Source: Methanobacterium_D oryzae (lineage in GTDB: Archaea; Methanobacteriota; Methanobacteria; Methanobacteriales; Methanobacteriaceae). Taken from it: a stretch of DNA of 64,000 nt. The notes beneath the pieces are model-generated. The model was not told the DNA's origin, made no database searches, and saw nothing but the letters and a program-made list of their open reading frames with translations. The stretch lies in contig NZ_JBNPXC010000001.1 of assembly GCF_050433505.1 (NCBI RefSeq), positions 682,001-746,000 of the forward strand, written 5' to 3'. The translations under genes and the position numbers were made by a program. Of the stretch, positions 17,961-27,288 are shown in pieces. Position 1 is the first letter of the stretch. Every line of letters starts with the position of its first letter.

Positions 17961-20336
17961 ATGAATAATTATCATTTTTCAAGATATGCACCAAAAAGCA
18001 GCATCGATATTGGTGTTTTTTTATGCAAATGTGGAGGAAATATTTCTGATACTGTAGATATTGAAAGGCTTAAATCCTCAATTGATGCCAAAGTAGTCAA
18101 GGAATTTGAAAACCTCTGCTCAATAAAATGTCAGAAGAACATTAGGGATATTATACTTGAAGAAGAATTAGATAGGGTAGTAATTGCAGCATGTTCACCA
18201 ATTACTCATGAAAAAACATTTAGAAACCATGTAGCACCTCTAAATCCATATCTTTTAGAATTAGCAAACATAAGAGAACAATGTTCATGGGTTCATTCTG
18301 ATGTGGATAAAGCAACTGATAAGGCTTTATCACTTACAAATGCTGCTATAGAAAGGGTTAAATATGCAAGACCATTGGATGCAATAGTTCGAAAAACCAA
18401 AAAAAGCGCTGCGGTAATAGGTGGGGGTATATCTGGAATAACTACAGCTCTTTCACTTGCAAAACAAGGAATTAAGGTACATATTATTGAAGAAAAGCCC
18501 ACAGTTGGGGGAAATATGATCAAAATTGGTAAAGTATTCTCCCCAGAGAAGCTTGCAGAAGAATGTGCACTATGTCTATTTAACCCACTTATAAATGAAG
18601 CTGTACAGCATAAAAATATAGATATAATTACCAATTCCAAGCTTAAATCATCTGAAAGGAAAGCTGGAAACTTTAATTTACTTGTTGATAAAAGACCAAC
18701 TTTTGTTAAAGTAGATAAATGTATAGCATGTGGTAACTGTGCAGAAGTTTGTCCAGTTGATGTTCCAAATGAATGGAATGAAAATTTGATGATGAGAAAA
18801 GCAATTTACAAGCCATTCCCACAATCAGTGCCTGATGTTTACACAATTGACGAAGAACACTGTATTAAATGCGGAAAATGTCAAAAAGTTTGCTCAATGA
18901 ATGCCATTAATCTTGAAATGAAAGGAGAAAATATACCTCTTAATGTAGGATCAGTGGTTATTGCAACAGGACATAAAGGATTTGACCTTAAAAAACGTCC
19001 AGAATATGGATATGAGAGATATGGGGATGTAATAACTCAAATGGAACTTGCAAGGATAATGGGAGTTAATGGGCCTACAAATGGTAAATTACTCAAACCT
19101 TCAGATGGTAAAATACCAAGAAGAGTAGTAATGGTTCAATGTGCAGGTTCAAGGGATGAAAAGGAAGGAGGAAAACGATATTGCTCAAAAGTCTGCTGTA
19201 TGGTAGCATTAAAACATGCAAGCTTTATAAAACGTTATTATCCTGAAACTGAAATAATTATTTGTTATACTGACATGCGAACAGTTGGAATGTATGAAAA
19301 TTATTTCAGATATGTACAATCCAAAGGAATTAAATTAATAAGGGGGAGGCCTGGAGACATAGCAAATAAAGGTGAAAATCTCGTTGTAAGGGTTGAAGAT
19401 ACTCTTCTTGGGGAGCAAGTAGAAATAGAAACGGATATGGTTGTCTTATCAGAAGCTATGGAACCTTCAGAGGGAACTTTAAAAGTTGCAGAAACATTAA
19501 ATGTTGGTCTTACTGAAGATTTATTCGTAAAAGAGAAACATCCAAAAATAAAACCAGTAGCTACTGATATTGAGGGAATTTATGTATGTGGAACAGCACA
19601 AGGCCCAAAAGACATCACTGATAGTGTATCACAGGCAAATGCCGCAGCATCTAAAGTTTCAGAAATAATGAACGGCGGATTAGAAATTGAACCAACAGTT
19701 GCAGTAGTTGATAATTCTAAATGTGAAATGTGTGGAGATTGCGTAGCTAACTGTAAATATAAGGCAATTTATATGCATGATGAACGTATATCCGTTGATC
19801 CGATTGCATGTACTGGTTGTGGAATATGTATTTCTAAATGTAAGAGGGAAGCTGTTGAAGTCATGGGCCAAACAGACAGTCAGATATTTGCCATGATTTC
19901 TGGAATGCTAAAAGATAAAATAGATGGTGAAAGGAGAATACTGGCGTTTGTTGATTACATAGGTTATGTGGCCTCGGATAATATTGGAATAAACAGAATA
20001 TCCTATCCAGAATCAGTTAGAATCATTAGAATACCCTCCATAAATCGCTTAATGCCGAAGCATATTTTATATGCATTTGAAAATGGTGCAGATGGAATAT
20101 TTTTAGGTGAATATCCTGATGATATAATGTATCCGGCTATACAAGAAAAAGTACGTGAAATTAAGTCTGCACTTATAAAAAATGCAATAGATCCAGACCG
20201 ATTAATGTATTATAAGGTTTATGCCCCATATTTTAGAGGACTTGCCAATAAATTCCATGAATTTGATAAACAGGTTAGTAAGGCTCTTGATAAACTTGAA
20301 CCAGTTTTATATAAGGCGTCATCAAAGGATTTATAA
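17961..20336 (+). CDS. hdrA: HdrA-type flavin/Fe-S subunit fused to a Cys-less MvhD-like domain
   Basis: 791 residues, longer than classical HdrA of about 650-670. In order: an N-terminal cluster region (FLCKCGG), a FAD site (VIGGGISGITTALSLA, about 152-167), ferredoxin motifs CIACGNCAEVCP and CIKCGKCQKVCS (about 254-315), the conserved KRYCSKVCCMVALKHA, and two more [4Fe-4S] motifs near residues 586-630. From about 655 it matches MvhD/FlpD (RRILAFVDYIGY ... ESVRIIRIP), yet every cluster cysteine of that domain is absent. HdrA is the flavin bifurcation subunit; this form may dock a partner without a [2Fe-2S] relay. Confidence 0.88.
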   Translation: MNNYHFSRYAPKSSIDIGVFLCKCGGNISDTVDIERLKSSIDAKVVKEFENLCSIKCQKNIRDIILEEELDRVVIAACSPITHEKTFRNHVAPLNPYLLELANIREQCSWVHSDVDKATDKALSLTNAAIERVKYARPLDAIVRKTKKSAAVIGGGISGITTALSLAKQGIKVHIIEEKPTVGGNMIKIGKVFSPEKLAEECALCLFNPLINEAVQHKNIDIITNSKLKSSERKAGNFNLLVDKRPTFVKVDKCIACGNCAEVCPVDVPNEWNENLMMRKAIYKPFPQSVPDVYTIDEEHCIKCGKCQKVCSMNAINLEMKGENIPLNVGSVVIATGHKGFDLKKRPEYGYERYGDVITQMELARIMGVNGPTNGKLLKPSDGKIPRRVVMVQCAGSRDEKEGGKRYCSKVCCMVALKHASFIKRYYPETEIIICYTDMRTVGMYENYFRYVQSKGIKLIRGRPGDIANKGENLVVRVEDTLLGEQVEIETDMVVLSEAMEPSEGTLKVAETLNVGLTEDLFVKEKHPKIKPVATDIEGIYVCGTAQGPKDITDSVSQANAAASKVSEIMNGGLEIEPTVAVVDNSKCEMCGDCVANCKYKAIYMHDERISVDPIACTGCGICISKCKREAVEVMGQTDSQIFAMISGMLKDKIDGERRILAFVDYIGYVASDNIGINRISYPESVRIIRIPSINRLMPKHILYAFENGADGIFLGEYPDDIMYPAIQEKVREIKSALIKNAIDPDRLMYYKVYAPYFRGLANKFHEFDKQVSKALDKLEPVLYKASSKDL

Positions 20337-20344
20337 CAACTTTT

Positions 20345-20425
20345 TAGAAAATCTCTGATTTTGGGCAAATGCAGAGCATTTTGCAAGCAACGCTCTGGGA
20401 GAAAAAGTTAATATTTTAACTTAAA
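20345..20425. repeat. Short-hairpin cluster after hdrA
   Basis: Three inverted repeats just after the hdrA stop: AAAATC/GATTTT (20348-20362, loop TCT), GCAAATGC/GCATTTTGC (20365-20384, loop AGA, one bulge) and AAGTTAA/TTAACTT (20405-20422, loop TATT). They could end the transcript or protect its 3' end. Same hairpin style as the leader arrays. Confidence 0.65.
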
Positions 20426-20570
20426 GCTAAAAAATTATCCTTAAATTTTAAATTTTATTTATTTTTTATTATTTAGCTTTTTTTCAAAAAAAAACGATAA
20501 AATGAAGAATGCAGTGTTTTAAAACCAATATTAATAACTTATTTATAATTAATGATACATATTATTCATT

Positions 20571-20906
20571 ATGAAATATGAGGGCGCATCTCGTGAAGAA
20601 GAAAAATATCTCCAAACAAAAGAAAGCATTATAAATAACCTCTATGACCAGAAAGACACAGAAAAAAAGTATTTAGAAACAGTGGAAAAATTATTGGAAT
20701 ACTGGAAAAGTGAATTAGGCCCAGTTGATACTCAAAGTAAAGAAAGACATACTGAGCTTTTAAAACTAATTGACACTGAAGAATCTACAATTAACAAAAT
20801 TAGGAAAGATATTGCAAGAATCAACGAAATGATTGATCAGACCGAGAATAATTTGAAAAAAATCCAAAAAATGGTCACTTCACTTAGAAAAGAACATTAC
20901 TCATAA
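20571..20906 (+). CDS. Small coiled-coil protein, family member A
   Basis: 111 residues, almost wholly helical and charged, without TM or cysteines. The core pattern (DQKDTEKKYLETVEKLLEYWKSEL, shortened here) recurs in four other genes at 20942, 25985, 26390 and 26783: R/K-rich helix, YLD/FLD, an aromatic YW, a short turn with D, then a long heptad helix. There is no good ribosome binding site and a TATA-like run lies about 25-30 bp upstream, so the mRNA may be leaderless. Function unknown; the family brackets the CheB-CheR and kinase genes. Confidence 0.65.
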   Translation: MKYEGASREEEKYLQTKESIINNLYDQKDTEKKYLETVEKLLEYWKSELGPVDTQSKERHTELLKLIDTEESTINKIRKDIARINEMIDQTENNLKKIQKMVTSLRKEHYS

Positions 20907-20941
20907 GACTAACCAAATCGTTTTAGAATTGTGGTATTTAA

Positions 20942-21298
20942 ATGTCTAAAAAAAGTGAAGTTGCTAATGACAATTCAATAAATTTGAGCTCTAAAATCGA
21001 ACTGAATAAAGAATTAGTAGCAAATATTGAAGATTATTCAAAAGCAGCAAGAAATATAATTAATAGACTGGAAGATCGAAGAAGGGTAAATGAAGGGTTT
21101 TTATCTGAAATAGATTTATTTATAGAATATGCTAAAAAGCAAGTAAAAAATAATGATCTTAGTAAAGATATAAGACTTAGATATTTAGATCTAATTGAGG
21201 AAGAAGAATCTTTACGCTATAGAATAAAAAAAGATTTAAATAGAAATAATGAATTAATTGAATCCATTAAAAAGAGTACTAATGCTCTGTTTCGTTGA
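20942..21298 (+). CDS. Small coiled-coil protein, family member B
   Basis: 118 residues, the most divergent of the five paralogues: RLEDRRRVNEGFLSEID aligns with the common RKRxExxxLDxI segment, but the usual YW is replaced by YA. Highly charged helices, no signal or membrane segment. It starts 35 bp after member A in the same direction and probably shares its transcript. Function is unknown. Confidence 0.6.
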   Translation: MSKKSEVANDNSINLSSKIELNKELVANIEDYSKAARNIINRLEDRRRVNEGFLSEIDLFIEYAKKQVKNNDLSKDIRLRYLDLIEEEESLRYRIKKDLNRNNELIESIKKSTNALFR

Positions 21299-21313
21299 TT
21301 ATTTTAATAAAGC

Positions 21314-22609
21314 TCATTCTGTCCGTATTGAAAATAATTCGCTCTCTCTCTCTCTACCTATTGGTAGGGTGAAATAAAAGGTTGAACCTTTACCATATTC
21401 TGATTCAACCCAAATTTGACCACCATGACGTTCAACTATTTTCTTACTAACTGCAAGTCCAATTCCAGTTCCTTCATATTTATCTCTTGTATGTAACCTC
21501 TGGAATATGGTAAAAATACGATCTTTATACTGGGGTTCTATTCCAATTCCATTATCAGATACTGAAAAGATATACTCATTATTTTCTTCTTTTGAAGAAA
21601 TATGGATTTTTGGAGGTTCATCAGGCTTCCTAAATTTAATAGCATTACTTATTAGGTTTTGAAATAATCTTTCAATCTGTTTTGGATCAGCATAGACTTT
21701 AGGTAAGGAATCATAGGTAATTTCAGCGTTATTTTCGTCAATTAATTTTTTCAATCCACTTATAACACCTTTAAGAATCTCTGAAACTTTAATTTTTTGA
21801 AATCCACTACCTCGAGTCATTACTCTTGAAAATTCTAATAAATCCTCAATCTGTTGCTTCATTCTAACTGAAGCTTCAACAATAAAACCAATAAATTCAT
21901 CAGCATCTGCGTCAAGCTTACCTTCATATCTATGAGCTAAAAGCTGTGTAAAACTGGCAATTGTTCTCAACGGTTCTTGCAAGTCGTGGGATGCCACATA
22001 TGCAAATTGTTGTAATTCTTTATTGGAACGTTTTAATTCCTTTTCAAGCTTTTTTTGTTCAGTTATATCGATCACTGCCATTTTTAAACTGACTTCACGA
22101 TCATCGGGGGATTTATGGATAAAATGGGGCAGCATTTCTATATGTGCATAAAAAATAATTCCATCTTTCCTAATCAAGCCAATTTCAAATACTTGCTTCT
22201 CCATTTCACGAAAAGCTTTTTTAAAACATGATTGAAATGATTTTTGGGATTCATTGGCTACATACCATCTAAAATATTTTTCAGTTAAGTCTTCCTTTGG
22301 AAATCCTAATAAATTTGCTCCAGTAGAGTTTACCTCGGTTATTTTAGTGGTTAAACTTATTGTAAAATATCCAACAGGGGCAAAATTGTAGAGATCATAA
22401 TATTTTTGGTGTAATTTCTCTATTTCCATTCTTGAATGTCTTAATTCTTCATTCTGCATCTCAAGTTCAATCTGGTGTACTTGAAGTTCATGAATTAATG
22501 ATTCAACATCTTCTGGAATTTTCTCAATATTCTCTGTTTTTTCATGTAACCGTTTTTCAGCGATTATACGTAGCTCTTCTTTATCTATTCTAAAGCCCCC
22601 CCCCCCCAA
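21314..22609 (-). CDS. PAS-domain sensor histidine kinase
   Basis: Cytosolic sensor kinase of 431 residues: N-terminal coiled coil (1-65), PAS domain (about 70-190), HisKA with ASHDLQEPLRTI, and HATPase with N box (LISNAIKF), G1 (DNGIGIEP) and G2 (GTGIGLAV). No TM segments, so the signal is internal. The only open start is a TTG at 22609 fused to a run of twelve G (22596-22607 as C on +), giving Met followed by four Gly. It lies 110 bp downstream of the CheB-CheR-PAS gene on the same strand, which lacks a kinase, so the two may form one signalling unit. Confidence 0.85.
   Translation of the reverse strand: MGGGGFRIDKEELRIIAEKRLHEKTENIEKIPEDVESLIHELQVHQIELEMQNEELRHSRMEIEKLHQKYYDLYNFAPVGYFTISLTTKITEVNSTGANLLGFPKEDLTEKYFRWYVANESQKSFQSCFKKAFREMEKQVFEIGLIRKDGIIFYAHIEMLPHFIHKSPDDREVSLKMAVIDITEQKKLEKELKRSNKELQQFAYVASHDLQEPLRTIASFTQLLAHRYEGKLDADADEFIGFIVEASVRMKQQIEDLLEFSRVMTRGSGFQKIKVSEILKGVISGLKKLIDENNAEITYDSLPKVYADPKQIERLFQNLISNAIKFRKPDEPPKIHISSKEENNEYIFSVSDNGIGIEPQYKDRIFTIFQRLHTRDKYEGTGIGLAVSKKIVERHGGQIWVESEYGKGSTFYFTLPIGRERESELFSIRTE
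22596..22607. repeat. Poly-C/poly-G tract (12 nt) at the kinase start
   Basis: Twelve consecutive C on + (G in the mRNA) in an otherwise AT-rich context, at codons 1-5 of the kinase frame. Such homopolymers are prone to slippage. They could change the frame or the start, or strengthen ribosome binding; an assembly error in length is also possible. Confidence 0.8.
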
Positions 22610-22718
22610 AATAGTGTAAATTTAATAAAATATTGGATGAATATGGGATTTAAGGTTCTATTTTTATATTTTGATATGTTACTATGATAAAAATCGTATT
22701 CAATATAATAGAAAATTT

Positions 22719-25652
22719 TTATTTTTTATCAGTTATCTCTTCAATTGCAAGGAGAATTAATCCTTTATCTAATATTTTTTGACCTATCTGTTTTCCTGGA
22801 ATCTTTCTTGCATTTAAAAGCATCTTTTTATATCCTATTTTTGGAAAATCATGTTCAACTTGGAAATTTTCGAATTTTTGATTTGTATTAATTACTTTAT
22901 CCAGTAAATCACGTAATTTTGGAATATCCCATTGATTGTCCCCTAAATTGTACAATAACTTTCCTGCGGTTTCTTTTTCTTCTACCTCGAATTTATCATA
23001 GAATGACTTATTTGCTGATATAATTTTTAATTCTTCATCTAATACTATAAGTGGCTCACGTACAGTGTCTACAATGCCAATTACATAATTTAATTGATTT
23101 GAAAGCTTACTTAGTTCTCTTTGTCCAGTAATATCTGTAAATGTAATCACAGCACCATCGATAATGTTTTCTGTGGTTTTATAGGGTATTATCCGTACAA
23201 GATACCATGTTCCTCCTTTTGTATGAACTTCTTTTTCTTTATAAATAACCCTGTCCATTACCTCTTTTATATCGCTAATCATATCATCATATTCTACATT
23301 GGACACGATGTCTTTTAGAGGCCGTCCAACATCTGATGGTATGAGATTAATTAATTTAGTTGTCTCTTTAGTATAACGCTTTATTTTAATGGATTTATCA
23401 ACAAATATGGTTGGGACTTCAATGCTGTTTAGGAGATTGTTCATATCATCATTAACTTCTGAAAGCTGATCCACCTTATTTTGAAGTTCTGTATTAACAG
23501 TCAATAATTCCTCATTCAATGACTGTAATTCTTCTTTAGAAGTTTCTAATTCTTCATTAGTACTCTGCAGTTCTTCATTCATAGATTGTAATTCTTCATT
23601 GGCAGATTTAAGCTCCTCATTTGAAGTTTCAAGCTCTTCTATTGTGGTGTGAAGGCGTTCTTTGGTAATTCTCAGCTCTTCTTCAAGTTCCCGTATACGT
23701 TTTTCCTTTTTGGGAGCAGATTTAGGAATCTGTTCTTTTACATCTTCTGATGGTTCTATATCCTTAAATGTAACCATTAGAAATCCTTCCATATATTTCG
23801 GCTGATCAATTGATTTTACTATTAGATCAATAGGTTGATATTCTCCATTGGTTTTAACTTCTAAATTTCGATATGTTACATCCTTATTTTTTAGAATAGC
23901 TTCATTTATTGCAGAATTCAACTCAAATTTTATCCCTTCTCTAGTCATATCGAATATACTAAGATTTGGAACTCCTTCAGCAAATTCTAGATATTTTCCT
24001 ACTCTTCCATGGATGAAAACGATTTTTCCATCTTTATTAATTATTGCGGTTGCTGGAGCGTATTTTTCAATAAGTAGTTTTTGAACATTTTTGGCAATAT
24101 CTCTGCCAGTTTCGCCAATTATTTCAAAATCTTCGGCATTTAGGTGCTCTTGTGGTAATCTTGCATATGGAAACTGTACAAAGTCCCTTGCAGGCTCTTC
24201 ATTTGTCTTTTTAGATTTAAATATCTTCCATTTATTGTTAAGAGCGTTAAATGACTCTACAAAATCACTTATACTCTCAGAAGGCCCAAGGAATAGAATA
24301 CCGTTCGGTTTTATGGCATAAGTAAATGCCGATAATATTTTCCTTTGAGCATCTTTATTCATGTAAATTAAAACATTTCTACATGATATAATGTCAAGTT
24401 TGCTGAAAGGAGGGTTAATAAGGACGTCATGAGGGGCAAATATTGCCATTTCCCTTATATTTTTTTTAACTTTGTAACTGTCGCCTTTTTTTATAAAAAA
24501 TCGTGTAAGGCGCTCTTCACTTACCTCAGATACAATAGTACTTGGATAAATTGCAGTTCGAGCAATGTTAATAGCATCTTCATCTATATCTGTACCAAAT
24601 ACTTGAATTTCGAAGTTTTTTCCTTCTTTATCCATATATTCTTGGAGGATTATGCATATTGAATAAACCTCCTCGCCTGTAGAACAGCCAGGAACCCATA
24701 TACGAACTCTTTCGCCATCTGATTTTTTTTCAAGCACTTCAGAAATTAAGTTATCCTTAAATGATTTAAAAGCTTCAGGATCTCTAAAAAAGCTTGTAAC
24801 GTTGATTAAAAGCTCTTTAAAGAGCGTATGAATTTCTTTAGGATGTTTTTGGATATATTGAAGATAATTGGGGACTTTATCTATTTGATGGACATTCATC
24901 CTCCTTGCAATTCTTCTATTTATGGTGCTTTCCTTGTAAAGTGAAAAATCATGCCCTGTCCGGTTTCTAATCAAAATTAGAATTTTTTGAAGTGAAGTAA
25001 TGGTTTCTTCATCTTTTCCAATTATTTTCTTAGGAGGTTTCTTAGATATACGCTTTACATATGAAATTAAATTTTCAGGTAGTTTTTCTGGTGTTGCAAT
25101 GTAATCTACAAGATCTGTATCTATTGCACTTTGAGGCATGCTTCCAGAAACTGCAGAATTTGGATCTTGAGCCATTACCATCCCATTCATACTCTTAATC
25201 GCCCTTATACCCATAGTTCCATCGGTTCCAAATCCAGAAAGAATAATACCAATGGAATATTCTTCTAAATCATCAGCTAATGATTGGAGGAAAAAATCTA
25301 TTGGCCTTCTTAATCCATGAGGCTCTTTAGGAACAGCAAGGCGTAATTCTCCGTTTATAAGTCCTACACTTTTATTTGGAGGAGTAACATACAATTTATT
25401 TGGTTGAACACCCATTCCGTCTTGAATTTCAAGAACTTCCATTTTAGTGTATCTTGAAAGCAGTTCTACCATAGAACTTTTGTGAGAAGGGTCTAAATGC
25501 TGAATCAAGACAAAAGCCAATCCAGTGTTAATAGGCATGTTACTGAACATTTTTCCTAAAGCTTCAAGTCCTCCAGCAGAAGATCCAATCCCGACTACTG
25601 GTATTTTCACTTTTTCTTTAGGTTTTATTTTTGATTTGTCTTGATTTGTCAC
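22719..25652 (-). CDS. CheB-CheR fusion with PAS domains
   Basis: 977 residues. CheB-type methylesterase domain (about 10-190: GIGSSAGGLEAL, VLIQHLDPSH, GFGTDGTMGIRA), CheR-type SAM methyltransferase (about 205-480: NVTSFFRDPEAF, WVPGCSTGEEVYS), a PAS-like region, a long coiled coil of repeated ELxSxNEEL heptads (about 640-740), and two PAS domains. No receiver or kinase domain. GTG start at 25652 behind AGGAGG. No chemoreceptor or archaellum gene is nearby, so the methylated target is probably not a classical chemoreceptor; the kinase downstream is the likely output. Confidence 0.88.
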   Translation of the reverse strand: MTNQDKSKIKPKEKVKIPVVGIGSSAGGLEALGKMFSNMPINTGLAFVLIQHLDPSHKSSMVELLSRYTKMEVLEIQDGMGVQPNKLYVTPPNKSVGLINGELRLAVPKEPHGLRRPIDFFLQSLADDLEEYSIGIILSGFGTDGTMGIRAIKSMNGMVMAQDPNSAVSGSMPQSAIDTDLVDYIATPEKLPENLISYVKRISKKPPKKIIGKDEETITSLQKILILIRNRTGHDFSLYKESTINRRIARRMNVHQIDKVPNYLQYIQKHPKEIHTLFKELLINVTSFFRDPEAFKSFKDNLISEVLEKKSDGERVRIWVPGCSTGEEVYSICIILQEYMDKEGKNFEIQVFGTDIDEDAINIARTAIYPSTIVSEVSEERLTRFFIKKGDSYKVKKNIREMAIFAPHDVLINPPFSKLDIISCRNVLIYMNKDAQRKILSAFTYAIKPNGILFLGPSESISDFVESFNALNNKWKIFKSKKTNEEPARDFVQFPYARLPQEHLNAEDFEIIGETGRDIAKNVQKLLIEKYAPATAIINKDGKIVFIHGRVGKYLEFAEGVPNLSIFDMTREGIKFELNSAINEAILKNKDVTYRNLEVKTNGEYQPIDLIVKSIDQPKYMEGFLMVTFKDIEPSEDVKEQIPKSAPKKEKRIRELEEELRITKERLHTTIEELETSNEELKSANEELQSMNEELQSTNEELETSKEELQSLNEELLTVNTELQNKVDQLSEVNDDMNNLLNSIEVPTIFVDKSIKIKRYTKETTKLINLIPSDVGRPLKDIVSNVEYDDMISDIKEVMDRVIYKEKEVHTKGGTWYLVRIIPYKTTENIIDGAVITFTDITGQRELSKLSNQLNYVIGIVDTVREPLIVLDEELKIISANKSFYDKFEVEEKETAGKLLYNLGDNQWDIPKLRDLLDKVINTNQKFENFQVEHDFPKIGYKKMLLNARKIPGKQIGQKILDKGLILLAIEEITDKK

Positions 25653-25984
25653 TAAATTCCTCCTTATGCATAACTATTATTTTAATTGATGTTTAAAGTA
25701 AATTAAGCCTTAATGAGTGTAATTAAACTTATGATAATATGTGAATAGTATTTTTTATGATACAATTAGTAATTATATTTTTTTATTTGAATTCTTAAGA
25801 TAGATTTAATATGTATTAAGATTTGAAATGATTGAAATCTATCTGTATTTTGATTTATAAATAGAAATTAAATTAAGCTTTATTTAAGGAAATAGAACGT
25901 AGCAAATGAGAAATCTAAAAAAATATTGAAACAAATATTAACTTTTAATAAATTTTTAATATAATAATCAACATACATATTAAT
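25653..25984. other. Divergent intergenic region
   Basis: About 330 bp of AT-rich DNA between the start of the CheB-CheR gene (leftward) and coiled-coil member C (rightward). It holds the AGGAGG for the leftward gene at 25659-25664 and a TATA-like run TTTTTAATATAAT near 25949 for the rightward gene. No open frame or strong repeat seen. Confidence 0.5.
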
Positions 25985-26311
25985 ATGCCCGAAGAATATG
26001 ACGAAAAGAGAAGAATAAAGGAAGAAAGGGACAAACAGAAAAAACTGGAAGAGCAACGAGTGGAAACCACAAAAGAGATAGTTAAAACACTAATAGATCA
26101 AAAGAGAATAGAAATAGAACATTTAAATCTTGTAGAACAGCACCAGAAATACTGGAATGAACAACTGAGGAATACAAATAGGGATAACAGGGAAAGATAT
26201 GATGATCTTAAAAATAAGATTAAACAGGAAGAAAAAATTCGCAATAAAATTATAGATCATATCAAGCATCTGGATAAAGAAATTGAATTTCGAAAGAAAC
26301 ATATCCATTAA
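25985..26311 (+). CDS. Small coiled-coil protein, family member C
   Basis: 108 residues, all helical: DQKRIEIEHLNLVEQHQKYW and a second heptad helix RYDDLKNKIKQEEKI match members A, D and E. It starts MPEEYDEKRR, similar to MPQKDYKK of member E. No ribosome binding site; a TATA-like run about 25-35 bp upstream suggests a leaderless mRNA. It is divergent from the CheB-CheR gene. Function unknown. Confidence 0.62.
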   Translation: MPEEYDEKRRIKEERDKQKKLEEQRVETTKEIVKTLIDQKRIEIEHLNLVEQHQKYWNEQLRNTNRDNRERYDDLKNKIKQEEKIRNKIIDHIKHLDKEIEFRKKHIH

Positions 26312-26389
26312 CATGTTATTATAATAAATTTTGCTTTTATTTAATTGGAGACAATTTTCATGCCTGTAAATGGATAAAAAGGTAGAATA

Positions 26390-26676
26390 TTGGAGGAAAA
26401 AAGTGAAAGGGAAGAAATAGAGAATAAATTTCAGGATATTCAGTATAGAATCATGAAAACAGTTAAAGACAGGAAAAGATCTGAAACGGATTTTCTAGAT
26501 ACAATAATAAAACAGAAAAAATATTGGGAAGATCAACTTGACAACACTGATCCTGAAGATAAAAAAGATATAATGAACTTAAAGAGAACATTACTCGAGA
26601 AAAAGACATTATTAAACAAATTAAAGAGGAACTAGCTAGAATGGATAAAGAATTTAAAATGGAAAAAAGAACGTAA
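26390..26676 (+). pseudogene. Small coiled-coil protein, family member D, frameshifted
   Basis: The first frame (TTG at 26390) encodes KDRKRSETDFLDTIIKQKK and TDPEDKK like the paralogues, then leaves the family. From the A6 run at 26561-26566 the -1 frame restores RYNELKENITREKDII, almost identical to RYNELKSNIESEK of member E, and runs to a stop at 26674-26676. One A seems lost in the run. Either the gene is broken, or slippage on AAA-AAA restores the product, or the assembly is wrong. The start is also poor: no ATG in frame. Confidence 0.65.
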
Positions 26677-26782
26677 AGAACATGAAAAGAGCGCAAAAAT
26701 GAATCTTAGTTTTATTTATTTTGATAATGTTTAGTTTGTTTATAAACAAATTGTTAATAATTATTAAAACAAATATATAATC

Positions 26783-27097
26783 ATGCCTCAAAAAGATTAT
26801 AAAAAAATAATGGAAGAAAAAAATAAACAGATAAAAAACGAAGAAAAATTAAATGAAAGCCGTATTCATAAAATGAGGGTTATTAAAGATAGAAAGCGAG
26901 TTGAAATGGAATATTTAGATGCAATTAAAAGGCAGATGGGGTACTGGAAAGGCCAGATAGATACTACCGATCCTAAAGATGCAGATAGGTACAATGAGCT
27001 TAAAAGTAATATAGAAAGTGAAAAAGAACATATGAAACAGGTTCAAAAGGAATTAAATAGGATAAATGAAGAAATTAAAGTGCAAATCAAAAGATAG
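26783..27097 (+). CDS. Small coiled-coil protein, family member E
   Basis: 104 residues, charged and helical. DRKRVEMEYLDAIKRQ, then GYWKGQIDTTDPKDADRYNE shows the consensus of this family best. Heptads in the last 40 residues predict an antiparallel or dimeric coiled coil. No membrane or metal motif. Probably leaderless like members A and C. Together with C and D it forms the right flank of the sensory locus. Confidence 0.62.
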   Translation: MPQKDYKKIMEEKNKQIKNEEKLNESRIHKMRVIKDRKRVEMEYLDAIKRQMGYWKGQIDTTDPKDADRYNELKSNIESEKEHMKQVQKELNRINEEIKVQIKR

Positions 27098-27288
27098 ATT
27101 ATATAAACTGATTATAAATCTTAAAAATGTTTAACGTATATTCCTTAATGAACAGCCTTTTGAATGAAACCTTTTAATTGAATATTTCCTCATTATTTAC
27201 AGTTTACAATTCTTAACTAAGTTACATAAATAATTAAATTTCAAAACTGTTATATATTAACGATTGTTAAATATCAAACGGTGATTAA

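Noticed and set aside
17961..20336. HdrA gene as evidence for an adjacent hydrogenase or formate dehydrogenase
   Set aside because: No mvhA/G or fdh genes lie in the window; the electron donor cannot be named.
22719..25652. A chemotaxis operon
   Set aside because: CheA, CheW, CheY, chemoreceptor and archaellum genes are all absent nearby; the CheB-CheR fusion is better seen as a stand-alone signalling protein.
27256..27271. ATTAAC-GATT-GTTAAA palindrome upstream of the FMN-binding protein as a further sulfur operator
   Set aside because: Two outer bases differ in each half and the gene has no clear sulfur role; kept only as a remark in that gene entry.
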